Positions 1 to 6,586 of a DNA stretch of 9,872 nucleotides are shown one piece after another; position 1 is the first letter of the stretch, and each line of letters begins with the position of its first letter. The stretch comes from Anaerolineae bacterium. Lineage in GTDB: Bacteria > Chloroflexota > Anaerolineae > E26-bin7. The stretch covers positions 1 through 9,872 of the forward strand of contig JAOZOT010000106.1 of NCBI GenBank assembly GCA_029933115.1, in the 5' to 3' direction. A program made the translations under genes and the position numbers. The notes under the pieces are model-generated. The model did not search any database and was not told where the DNA came from. It saw only the letters and a program-made list of their open reading frames with translations.

Positions 1-1304
1 GGCTGGCCTTGTCCGAGGAAGGTCGCTTGCGCCTCTACCAGGCCGACACTCTGGCTCCCGTCGCCCTGCCCCGCGAGATCGAGGCTAATAAGCTGGCTTT
101 CTCTCCCGACGGCAGCCTCCTGGCCGCCACCCGTTTCGAGGGAACCGCCGCGGTCCGAATTGACCTGTGGCGGGTGGCCGATTGGAGTCTGGTCCGCACC
201 CTGGAAGGTCACTCCCGGGTCATCATGGCCTTGGCTTTCAGCCCCGATGGTCGGTTTCTGGCCAGCGGCTCGATGGAGGCCGACGTGCGGGTGTGGGATG
301 TGGCGAGTGGAAAGCTGGCCCAGGACCTCAAGGCAATGTACCAAGGGGTGCATCCGCCGGCGGTCTTTAGCGTGGCCTTCAGCTCCGATGGACAGCAGGT
401 GATAGCCGGGCTGTACGGCGGCTCGGTCCAGGGCTGGCAGGTGAGCGATGGGACGCAGACTATTCACTTCAAAACTTCGACCTCCGAGGTCAGCAGCCTC
501 TTTGTCTGGCCGGATGGTCGGATTTGGACCTTGTCTTCCCGCTCGATGGACGCCTGGCAACCGGATGGGTCCCACCTGGGAGGCATGGAGAGTCAGCGTC
601 TCATCTCCGGTGGTGCTCTGAACCGGGACAAGCAGGTGCTGGCGACGTTCGGCCAGGAAGGTGTCGAGTTTTGGGACCTGGCTCATTACCAGTTCCTCTC
701 CTGGCTGGACATCGGGTTTGTGGGGCAGCTTGCTTTCAGCCCAGATGGTAGCTCTCTGGCGACTCTTGGGGAGGGCCAGAGCCTGCGATTGTGGAGGGTG
801 AAGAGCGAGGAGAGCACAGTCCCCGTCACCGATCACTTTACCCAGGTGTGGCAAAAGCTGGAGGATGCCGAGAACCTGTTGGGGCAGGCCGTTGGGCCGG
901 CCGTGACCGCCAACCTGGTGATCCAACACTTCCAGCACGGCCTGATGCTGGGCGGCTGGCGGGATGACCAGGGCCAATCGTGGGTGCACGTGGTCATCTA
1001 CGGCCCGGCGGATGATACTACATCTGGTCAGGAATGGTACATGTTGGAGGATACCTGGCAGCCCGGCGCCCCCGAATATTCGTGCGCCGAGGCCAAGCCG
1101 CCCTACGGCCCCCGGGGTAGCCTGGGAGCGGTCTGGTGTGAGTACGACTACCCTCGCAACGCCCTGGGCAGCCCGCTGGCAGAGGAAAGAACCGCGTCGG
1201 GCAGCTACCAGGAATTCCAGACCGGTCGGATGCTCTGGTTCCCCGGCGAAGGCGTCTGGGCTCTATCCAGCAAAGGGGAGTGGCGTTTCAAGCCGGTGGA
1301 GTAA
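1..1304 (+). CDS. WD40-repeat protein with C-terminal LGxP-like repeats (5' end outside window)
   Basis: The frame is open to the left edge. The TTG at 9 is probably internal, because the preceding codons (L-A) extend a typical WD blade sequence, so the true start lies outside. Residues below count from that TTG. Four or more WD40 blades are visible: AFSPDG at 30-35, 76-81 and 242-247, a degenerate AFSSDG at 123-128, and blade ends such as VRVWDV at 93-98 and LRLWRV at 259-264. WD40 proteins form beta-propellers used as protein-binding scaffolds. The last ~155 residues differ: FTQVW (277-281), LLGQAVGPA (290-298), FQHGLML (308-314), a DTW near 348-350, then AVWCEY (374-379), ALGSPLAEE (385-393), FQTGRMLW (403-410). 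This reads as two copies of a tail repeat I recall from Chloroflexota proteins. Partner and cellular location cannot be told, since any signal peptide would lie outside. The WD40 call is firm, the tail family is recollection. Confidence 0.88.
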   Translation, partial: LALSEEGRLRLYQADTLAPVALPREIEANKLAFSPDGSLLAATRFEGTAAVRIDLWRVADWSLVRTLEGHSRVIMALAFSPDGRFLASGSMEADVRVWDVASGKLAQDLKAMYQGVHPPAVFSVAFSSDGQQVIAGLYGGSVQGWQVSDGTQTIHFKTSTSEVSSLFVWPDGRIWTLSSRSMDAWQPDGSHLGGMESQRLISGGALNRDKQVLATFGQEGVEFWDLAHYQFLSWLDIGFVGQLAFSPDGSSLATLGEGQSLRLWRVKSEESTVPVTDHFTQVWQKLEDAENLLGQAVGPAVTANLVIQHFQHGLMLGGWRDDQGQSWVHVVIYGPADDTTSGQEWYMLEDTWQPGAPEYSCAEAKPPYGPRGSLGAVWCEYDYPRNALGSPLAEERTASGSYQEFQTGRMLWFPGEGVWALSSKGEWRFKPVE

Positions 1305-1339
1305 TACTACCGGGCACTCAGACGGGGAGGAAAAGCAGT

Positions 1340-1678
1340 ATGATTGAATCCTACAAGTTTGGGCGCATCGTCATCAGAGGCAAAAAATATACCACCGACG
1401 TGATCATCTACCCTGACCGCGTGGAGGACAATTGGTGGCGAGAGGAGGGGCATTACTTGAACCCCGTGGACTTGTGGGCGGTTGTTCAGGCCAAGCCCGA
1501 AGTGCTGGTGGTGGGCACGGGCTACTCTGGTTTGATGCGGATCTCCCCTGAAACCGAAAAGCATCTGCGCGAGCACGGCATCAGGCTCATCGCTGAGCGC
1601 ACGAGCGAGGCCGTCCGCGTTTACAACCAGCTCTGCCGGTCAACCCGGGTGATAGCTGCTCTACATCTAACGTGCTGA
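1340..1678 (+). CDS. Mth938-domain (DUF498/AAMDC-like) protein
   Basis: This 112-aa protein matches the small single-domain Mth938 family (Pfam PF04430, DUF498), whose members include the human protein AAMDC; no enzymatic role is established. Visible family features are the IESYKFGRI start with beta-strand ITIRGKKYTTDV-like segment (10-21), the NWWREEGHYL motif (31-40), the strand VLVVGTGYSG (55-64), and the characteristic end VRVYNQL...RVIAALHLTC (92-112). Length is normal for the family. The ATG at 1340 is chosen over an ATG at 1280 because the latter overlaps the preceding gene, adds 20 residues unlike the family, and lacks the good Shine-Dalgarno GGGGAGG at 1324-1330 (9 bases before the ATG). 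It lies 35 bases after the WD40 gene and is probably cotranscribed with it. Confidence 0.9.
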   Translation: MIESYKFGRIVIRGKKYTTDVIIYPDRVEDNWWREEGHYLNPVDLWAVVQAKPEVLVVGTGYSGLMRISPETEKHLREHGIRLIAERTSEAVRVYNQLCRSTRVIAALHLTC

Positions 1679-1683
1679 ACGGT

Positions 1684-1747
1684 TGTAACCTACATGCAAC
1701 CTTCATGCTTTATTTAGATGATTTATGGTATAATAAAAATGGTTACA
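1684..1747. repeat. Three TGYAACC heptamers around a promoter (possible operator)
   Basis: TGTAACC occurs at 1684-1690 and TGCAACC at 1695-1701, eleven bases apart (one helical turn) in direct orientation. The reverse complement GGTTACA occurs at 1741-1747, just past the -10 element at 1729-1734. The arrangement brackets a promoter and could be an operator, but the units are short and no regulator is identified. Confidence 0.3.
1726..1734 (+). promoter_or_regulatory. Extended -10 promoter (TGGTATAAT)
   Basis: TGG followed by TATAAT (1729-1734) is a consensus extended -10. No convincing -35 is seen 16-19 bases upstream, which extended -10 promoters can tolerate. A transcript would start near 1741 and run through the hairpins at 1783-1807 and 1827-1846. 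It could drive a short RNA or a long leader of the gene at 1978. Confidence 0.5.
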
Positions 1748-1847
1748 TGGAGGGGCGCGCCTCAAATTTTACCTTATCCGAAAGCCGCTGTGATGGGCAC
1801 GGCGGCTATACTTTTGGAGTCAACGCGGGGAGGCTGCCCCCTTTTTA
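1741..1847 (+). ncRNA. Possible structured leader or small RNA
   Basis: Downstream of the -10 at 1729-1734 lie three foldable elements. The first is the palindrome GGCGCGCC near 1754. The second is a strong hairpin at 1783-1807 with a 10-bp stem (AGCCGCTGTG with CACGGCGGCT, one G-U pair) and a 5-base loop. The third is a 4-bp GGGG/CCCC hairpin (1827-1840) followed by CTTTTT (1841-1846), a weak terminator. GGCGGCT (1801-1807) can alternatively pair with GGCTGCC (1832-1838), with two G-U pairs, which would break both hairpins. That is the sort of switch seen in attenuators. It matches no riboswitch class I recognise. It could also be just the trailing terminator region of the Mth938 gene. Confidence 0.3.
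1783..1807 (+). terminator. Hairpin with short T run, possible terminator
   Basis: A 10-bp stem with 5-base loop is followed by ATACTTTT. The T run is short and displaced, so termination would be partial; it may end the WD40/Mth938 transcript about 105 bases after the stop codon, or be part of a structured leader. Confidence 0.35.
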
Positions 1848-1888
1848 ATAAGAGTACAAATGATGCCGGTCCTTCTCCACCCTGAAGC

Positions 1889-1917
1889 TTGTCAAGACGG
1901 CTGAAACCTGGTATAAT
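1889..1917 (+). promoter_or_regulatory. Sigma70-type promoter of the 528-aa gene
   Basis: TTGTCA (1889-1894), a 17-base spacer and TATAAT (1912-1917) give five of six and six of six consensus matches. The -10 is also extended (TGG just before it). Transcription should start near 1924, giving a ~54-base leader before the ATG at 1978. Its position supports that ATG as the true start. Confidence 0.75.
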
Positions 1918-1977
1918 TTCGTACAGTCCTATCAGGCGGATGTTTTTATCATAGACCATTGGGAGATTCCACCCCTG

Positions 1978-3564
1978 ATGATTCGGTTGAAGACTCAGAC
2001 GGCGGAGTACTGGCAAGAGAGTCTGGCCATTGATGACCAGGACCTCGAACACCTTTATGGTTTGATCCTGGAAAGGGGCGTACCCCAGACTCTCGACCAG
2101 TTGACCCAGGCTTTGATGGAATGGAGATGTCAGAGGGAAGAAGCTGCCATCAAAGCCAAACTGGAGAAAGGGGAGCCCTACCGTCCCAGGGACAGCTACG
2201 AGACAGGCCAGAAAATTGTCTTCCCGGCTCTGGATTATGCCCTGGCCACCGTCACAGGAATACGGCCTGGCTACAATCCCCAATACGAGCCCTTCAAAGT
2301 CATCCAGGTACGTTTCGAGGGCGAGGAGGGGATAAGAGAGTTCGCGGCCGAATTCAACCATCCCCACACCTTGAACGTTGAGGGAGATGGCAGCGAACTG
2401 CTTGCAGATAGGCTGTCTCCAGACGAACTTTATGCCACCTACGGCTCGTGGGTCAGGCGAAGGCTGGAGGAGCGTTTACAGGCCAGCACCGGTTGGGAGT
2501 TTGTGAACTTTGGGGACGAGTGGTTCTTAAAAGGGCTCATGGCCGACATTCACGTAGGGCACCTCAACATCGCCGAGGCTGCCCTTGATGTCAACGGCGA
2601 TCCCATGCCTCCCGAGGAACTGCTGAAGGTGCTGGACCTCTCCACCGACCTCGCTCAGTCTGCTCAACTCTTCTCTCTAAACTATGCTCTGCGAGGCGAC
2701 GACCGCTTCGACGATGTGGGGACCGATGATAACATCCTGTGGTTCCTCCGCCGCCTGGAGCCACCTGAGGCCATTCATCCGCCCAGACGTTTGCAATACA
2801 CGCCCCAGCCCTATAATCGAGAAAAGATTTCTGCTGAGCTACTGGAACTGGAACGCGAGATCGAGGACGAGGCCACCGAGCCGGCTATTTTCAGCCTGTA
2901 CCCCCAACAACCTATCTACACGGCCATCTTTACCTTGACATATCCTCATTATCGTGTGGGTACTATACCTCTGACCCCAAGGCTTGCCGCTCTCTTTCCC
3001 AGAAGCAGCACCCAGCGCACCCGGATAACTATCATAGATGGTCGCAGTGGTCAGAAGATGACGGGCTGGGTTGTCCATCAGCACAAATATGTCTACGGCT
3101 TAGACAAGTGGTACAAGGAACACGACATACCGGTCGGCGCTTACGTAAAGATAGAACGGACAAAGGACCCGCTTACTTTCATCATCAACTATGAACCGCG
3201 TCGGATGAAGCGGGAATGGATACGGGTCGCCAAAGTCGTAGAGGGCAAACTGACTTTTGAAATGCAAAAGCGGCCCATCGGCTGTCAGTACGATGAACTG
3301 ATGGTCATGGGCGAAGATAAACCGGTCGAGGTGGACAGCCTCTGGGTAGCCTCTGAGGAAACGGAGAAACCTATTCTCGAAGTCATCCGTGAAGTCTTCC
3401 CCGAACTGGCCAAGCTCAGCCCACAGGGCACAGTCCACGCCAAGACCCTCTACAGTGCCGTCAATGTGCTCAGGCGTTGCCCACCAGGCCCCATCTTTGC
3501 CGAACTTTGCACCCAGGACTGTTTCAATCCTATGGGCAGTGGGTACTGGACGATGACAGGGTGA
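1978..3564 (+). CDS. Unknown protein with winged-helix and beta-barrel-like segments (Chloroflexota-type)
   Basis: A 528-aa soluble protein with no signal peptide or membrane segment; function not established. Segments I can see are a helical region (10-65); a likely small beta-barrel (66-130, with YRPRDSYETGQKIVFPAL then a TVTGIRPG turn); a conserved-looking block DEWFLKGLMADIHVGHLNIAEA (180-201); a winged-helix-like stretch around FSLNYAL..DDRFDDVG..LWFLRRLEP (232-262); an acidic helical linker (283-302); a barrel-like region with GLDKWYKEHDIPVGAYVKI (374-392) that recalls B3-type DNA-binding pseudobarrels; and a last helical unit TLYSAVNVLRRCPPGPIFAE (490-509). These suggest a nucleic-acid-binding protein, but that is inference. 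The start is set by the only in-frame ATG after the upstream stop at 1861-1863, with GGGAG at 1961-1965 (12-base spacing, rather long) and a strong promoter before it. It is followed 19 bases later by the 146-aa gene, probably one operon. Confidence 0.85.
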   Translation: MIRLKTQTAEYWQESLAIDDQDLEHLYGLILERGVPQTLDQLTQALMEWRCQREEAAIKAKLEKGEPYRPRDSYETGQKIVFPALDYALATVTGIRPGYNPQYEPFKVIQVRFEGEEGIREFAAEFNHPHTLNVEGDGSELLADRLSPDELYATYGSWVRRRLEERLQASTGWEFVNFGDEWFLKGLMADIHVGHLNIAEAALDVNGDPMPPEELLKVLDLSTDLAQSAQLFSLNYALRGDDRFDDVGTDDNILWFLRRLEPPEAIHPPRRLQYTPQPYNREKISAELLELEREIEDEATEPAIFSLYPQQPIYTAIFTLTYPHYRVGTIPLTPRLAALFPRSSTQRTRITIIDGRSGQKMTGWVVHQHKYVYGLDKWYKEHDIPVGAYVKIERTKDPLTFIINYEPRRMKREWIRVAKVVEGKLTFEMQKRPIGCQYDELMVMGEDKPVEVDSLWVASEETEKPILEVIREVFPELAKLSPQGTVHAKTLYSAVNVLRRCPPGPIFAELCTQDCFNPMGSGYWTMTG

Positions 3565-3583
3565 GGGGTGAATAGTCAATCCA

Positions 3584-4024
3584 ATGGGCAAATGGGTTAA
3601 ACCCGACATCAACACCAAATTCCATATTGACTTTGAGTGGTGGCGTAAGAAAGGCCGAGATTTTCGCATCCACCTGCGGAGCCATCTCTGCCCTGAGTGT
3701 CAGGAGGTTTACGCCAACCATTTGGAGGCAGAAGAGATTGACTGGGTTGATCCAGAGACGGCCGAAGTGACAAAAGTTGACGGTCTCTGGCAATGCCTGC
3801 GCACCCATTGCAGCCAACTGCCTGATTACATCACTGAAAAAACCCCCCTGACTGCTTCTGTCTTCCGCCTTTTGCTGGCCAATGGTAACACTCCTCTGTC
3901 CCCGGTCGAAATGCATCGCATCCTGGGCAAGCAGACGCCCGAGGTCATCCTGCGCACGCTGAGCGGCAGACGAATCTACGAGGGCATCAAGCCGGTCCCC
4001 CCAGAAGAAGAGAAGCCACAGTAG
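3584..4024 (+). CDS. Small protein with putative zinc site, partner of the 528-aa protein
   Basis: A 146-aa protein not assigned to a named family. The N-terminal half holds a tryptophan-rich opening (DFEWWRKKGRDFRI, 16-29), then CPEC (36-39), and C71 plus H75-C76, which together could form one zinc-ribbon site. The middle DPETAEVTKVDGLWQCL (56-72) looks like a beta-hairpin in such a ribbon. The C-terminal third (LTASVFRLLLANGN, then LSPVEMHRILG and ILRTLSGRRIYEGIKPV) reads as a helix-turn-helix or winged-helix unit. This would fit DNA binding or regulation of its partner. The ATG at 3584 lies 19 bases after the upstream stop; the GAGGGG before it is ~15 bases away, so spacing is poor and coupling to the upstream gene is likely. 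The strong terminator at 4062-4090 ends the unit. I recall this pair adjacent in other Chloroflexota genomes, but could not check. Confidence 0.85.
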   Translation: MGKWVKPDINTKFHIDFEWWRKKGRDFRIHLRSHLCPECQEVYANHLEAEEIDWVDPETAEVTKVDGLWQCLRTHCSQLPDYITEKTPLTASVFRLLLANGNTPLSPVEMHRILGKQTPEVILRTLSGRRIYEGIKPVPPEEEKPQ

Positions 4025-4034
4025 ATTGCGGTAA

Positions 4035-4045
4035 GTGCGTCGCAC
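4035..4045. repeat. Short perfect palindrome GTGCG-T-CGCAC
   Basis: An 11-base palindrome with a single central T lies between the stop codon at 4022-4024 and the terminator. A one-base loop cannot form in RNA, so if functional it would be a DNA site; it may be chance. Confidence 0.25.
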
Positions 4046-4061
4046 CTTGTGGACTGAAACA

Positions 4062-4090
4062 AAAAGCCCATCCGTCGTGGATGGGCTTTT
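4062..4090. terminator. Bidirectional Rho-independent terminator
   Basis: AAAAGCCCATCC (4062-4073) pairs perfectly with GGATGGGCTTTT (4079-4090) around a GTCGT loop. The T run on the + strand and the A run (T on the - strand) make it work both ways. It sits between the convergent 146-aa gene (ends 4024) and the reductase gene (stop at 4112) and should end both operons. Confidence 0.93.
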
Positions 4091-4111
4091 GCATTGCGTG
4101 ATTCAGATCAT

Positions 4112-5419
4112 TCACAGAAACTGCTCGATGTAGCGGTAATTCGGCGTAAGCTGCCCGTGGTAGGCGATGACGGCCCTCTTGATCTCCGGTGGAAGGTCTA
4201 GTTGCTCGAAGGGCACCGAAAAGTCGGCCTTGGCAATGGCCGGGATGAACTCTCTGAGCACCCTGCTGAAGTCCACCGAGGCGTCCCGAGGCAACTCGCT
4301 GGGCAGGATGTCCACCGCCATCACCACCGGCCCCTCTCCCTCGTAACCGTCGGTTGCCTCACCGGTGAAGGGATTGTAGACAAAGACGGGCTCATCCGGC
4401 TCGGTGGAGCGGACCGTACACTCGATGGCTCCCTCGATGTCGCAACTGATGTCACCGATGACCCGTAGACGGGGCTTGCCTGCACCATACAGTTGTTTGA
4501 GATACTCTTTGGTGACGAGCCGGGGGTATTTTTCCTCCCAGTAGATGCAGTTCACGATCACCGTCAGGTAGGGCACATAGCTTTCGAACTTGCCCCGATA
4601 CTTTTCGGGGTGCTCGTAGAAATCCTGCAACTCGAAGCGATCCTCAGGGGAGATAGGCTCCACCGTGTGCTCCTCTCTGAACACCACTTTGTAGATGACG
4701 TTCGCCGCATAGTCTGAACCTTCAACGAGAGGAGCGATCTCCTGAGGCTCTATCTCCTCAACAGGCAGCAGGTCAAGGATCTCCCAGACTCCGTGAGCGA
4801 CGTTTCCATACCCGGCCACGCCACAGACTAAGGGGGTCACTGCTTCGGGGAGACCCTCGCGCTTGATTTCCTCGCCCAACCTGGAGATAGCTTCCTTGGC
4901 CTCTGTCAGATCTTTGTACTCATAGGCGTGCCCAAGCTGGCTGAAGGGGTTGGGAATCCCTTCCCAGTCCAGGCGCTTCCCCAGAGCCCAAAAGGTCTCA
5001 ATCATCCCGGCGATGCCAGCGTGCCGCCCGAAGAAGATCAGGCGGCGGCCTTTCTCGTCGGTCACTTTTTCGTAATCAATGAGGTTACACCCCAGCTCTA
5101 GCATTTTCTTGAGCATGGGCATGTTGTAGGGTTGGCCCTTGATAACGTGGGCGAAAAAGACATAGGTCTTCCCCGGCTCGAAAAAGTCCAGCGGTATCTC
5201 TTTCACGGCAAAGATGATGGGGCAAGGGGAGAGATCCTCTTGCACAACGGCCCCCGCCTGGGCGAACTCTTCTTCTGAAAAGACCCGGATGGGAGAAGGC
5301 TGCACCCAGACTTCTATGCCGTGCTCCTCCCTGAGCCTCTTGGCGTCCTCAGGGGTCACGGGGACACGGCGCTCCCAGCGACTTTTGTCCTCTCGACGAA
5401 TTCCAATACATGTCTTCAT
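4112..5419 (-). CDS. Lysine-ketoglutarate reductase-like (saccharopine-forming) dehydrogenase
   Basis: A 435-aa protein of the alanine/saccharopine dehydrogenase superfamily. It resembles most the lysine-ketoglutarate reductase half of AASS, which joins lysine and 2-oxoglutarate to saccharopine using NAD(P)H. Recognisable matches are the IGIRRE...WERRVP opening (5-20), HVIKGQ (91-96) and NLIDYEKV (112-119), AGIAGMI (134-140), and a Rossmann loop G200-V-A-G203-Y-G205 followed by HG. The C-terminal VDILPSELPRDAS and the final YRYIEQFL also parallel AASS. K73 and H91 occupy the places of the catalytic lysine and histidine of saccharopine dehydrogenases. Length suits a stand-alone reductase without the second SDH domain, and no SDH gene is in the window. 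It is last in a three-gene operon, 12 bases after the flavoprotein, with AAGGAG overlapping that gene's stop codon. A different amine or keto acid substrate is possible. Confidence 0.85.
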   Translation of the reverse strand: MKTCIGIRREDKSRWERRVPVTPEDAKRLREEHGIEVWVQPSPIRVFSEEEFAQAGAVVQEDLSPCPIIFAVKEIPLDFFEPGKTYVFFAHVIKGQPYNMPMLKKMLELGCNLIDYEKVTDEKGRRLIFFGRHAGIAGMIETFWALGKRLDWEGIPNPFSQLGHAYEYKDLTEAKEAISRLGEEIKREGLPEAVTPLVCGVAGYGNVAHGVWEILDLLPVEEIEPQEIAPLVEGSDYAANVIYKVVFREEHTVEPISPEDRFELQDFYEHPEKYRGKFESYVPYLTVIVNCIYWEEKYPRLVTKEYLKQLYGAGKPRLRVIGDISCDIEGAIECTVRSTEPDEPVFVYNPFTGEATDGYEGEGPVVMAVDILPSELPRDASVDFSRVLREFIPAIAKADFSVPFEQLDLPPEIKRAVIAYHGQLTPNYRYIEQFL

Positions 5420-5431
5420 AACCGTTCTCCT

Positions 5432-6586
5432 TTACTTTAATTTTTCCTCTCCACCGAAATCCCGATACGCTGATAGCCCAGAAAGCACTTCTTCGTCTTC
5501 AGCGCTCAGTTCATCTTTGACCATCTTGACCAGATAAACAGCCAGACCAGGGCCGATCATGAACCCCTGTCCGCACATCCCAACGGCGTTGATGTAACCC
5601 TCCAGCTCCCTTACCTTGCCTACGATGGGTGAACCGTCGGGCGTCATGGGGTACAGCCCCCGCCAGACCCTTCTCACCCTGAGGTTGGCCAGCCTGGGCA
5701 TGAGGTCAATTATCCGCCTGGCAGCCATGGGCAGAAACACCGAGGTCTCTCGTGTGTCCTCCCCCCAGATATTGGGCCTGGGGGTGATGCAGAAGACGAT
5801 TTGGTTGGTGTAGTGCTGGTAAAAGTAGCAGTTGGCCGAGCCCTCGGCCGGCCTGATGTCTACGACCATAGGCCCCAGGAAACGCTCCACCGGCTCTGTG
5901 ATGCCCGCTTCGTGGGAGTCAGGCCGCACCGGCACATCCAGCCCGGCCAGATTGGCCACCTTTCTGGCCCAGGGACCGGCGGCGTTGATGACGCAACCTG
6001 TGCTGTATTCGCCCTTCGTGGTCTTGACCCCCCGGACTCTGCCTGCTTTGACCATGATGTCCGTCACTTCCTCGCCGAAGTGGAACTCGGCCCCCCGCTC
6101 CTTAGCCCTGTGATAGAAGGCGTGGACGGCCAGGAGGGGGCAGGCACTACCATCGCCGGGGCTGAAAGTGCCCCCTCGCAGTCCCTCCCGGTTGAGATCG
6201 GGTATCACCTCCAGCAACTCGTCCCTGCTCAGCCAGTTGATGTTCAGGCCGTACTGTTTCTGAAGCTCAATCAGCCCCTTCAGAGTCTTTTCATCTTGCT
6301 CCCGGTAGGCCACAAAGCTGTAGCCGCCCTGGACCCAGCCGATGTGGTCGCCGTACTCTTCCTCCCAGGTGGAGAAAATTTCTATGCTTTTCAGACAGAT
6401 GCTGATCTTGGCCCTGTCGGAGTGGGTGGCCCGGATGCCCCCAATGGCCGCTTTGTTGGCACCCTGGCCCACGCTGGCCAGCTTGTCAATGACCAGGGTG
6501 CGGATTCCCTCTTGAGCCAGGAAGAAAGCAGTCGGCGTGCCGATGCTTCCGGCTCCGACGATGACCACGTCAAAGCTCCTTGTCAT
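5432..6586 (-). CDS. DAO-family FAD dehydrogenase (sarcosine oxidase beta / HcnC / opine oxidase B-like)
   Basis: A 384-aa flavoprotein of the D-amino-acid oxidase/glycine oxidase superfamily. It has the N-terminal dinucleotide motif VVIVGAGSIG (G11, G13, G16), the ribose-binding acidic residue D34, a flavin-side motif AAIGGIRATHS (46-56), CVINAAGPWA in the middle, and the C-terminal MTPDGSPIVG and GMCGQGFMIGPG segments that close the FAD site. The family oxidises secondary or primary amines at the alpha-carbon (sarcosine, proline, glycine to HCN, octopine, nopaline). The upstream 698-aa gene supplies the electron-transfer partner typical of HcnABC, opine oxidases and dye-linked proline dehydrogenases, so this is likely the substrate-oxidising beta subunit. 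Its ATG lies 6 bases after AAGGAG inside the end of that gene, with a 17-base overlap, implying translational coupling. Substrate is unproven; the reductase next to it suggests saccharopine or a related opine. Confidence 0.88.
   Translation of the reverse strand: MTRSFDVVIVGAGSIGTPTAFFLAQEGIRTLVIDKLASVGQGANKAAIGGIRATHSDRAKISICLKSIEIFSTWEEEYGDHIGWVQGGYSFVAYREQDEKTLKGLIELQKQYGLNINWLSRDELLEVIPDLNREGLRGGTFSPGDGSACPLLAVHAFYHRAKERGAEFHFGEEVTDIMVKAGRVRGVKTTKGEYSTGCVINAAGPWARKVANLAGLDVPVRPDSHEAGITEPVERFLGPMVVDIRPAEGSANCYFYQHYTNQIVFCITPRPNIWGEDTRETSVFLPMAARRIIDLMPRLANLRVRRVWRGLYPMTPDGSPIVGKVRELEGYINAVGMCGQGFMIGPGLAVYLVKMVKDELSAEDEEVLSGLSAYRDFGGEEKLK

Noticed and set aside
1739..1885. 48-codon + strand ORF starting at an ATG just after the -10 element
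   Set aside because: No ribosome-binding site, unconvincing composition, and it overlaps strong RNA hairpins; non-coding use explains the stretch better.
1774..2367. 197-codon open frame on the - strand
   Set aside because: Antisense to the start of the 528-aa gene, which has promoter, start and protein-like sequence; the - strand product resembles nothing and is a shadow.
3100..4045. Two long - strand frames (189 and 171 codons)
   Set aside because: Antisense to the 528-aa and 146-aa genes, no start signals and no recognisable motif.
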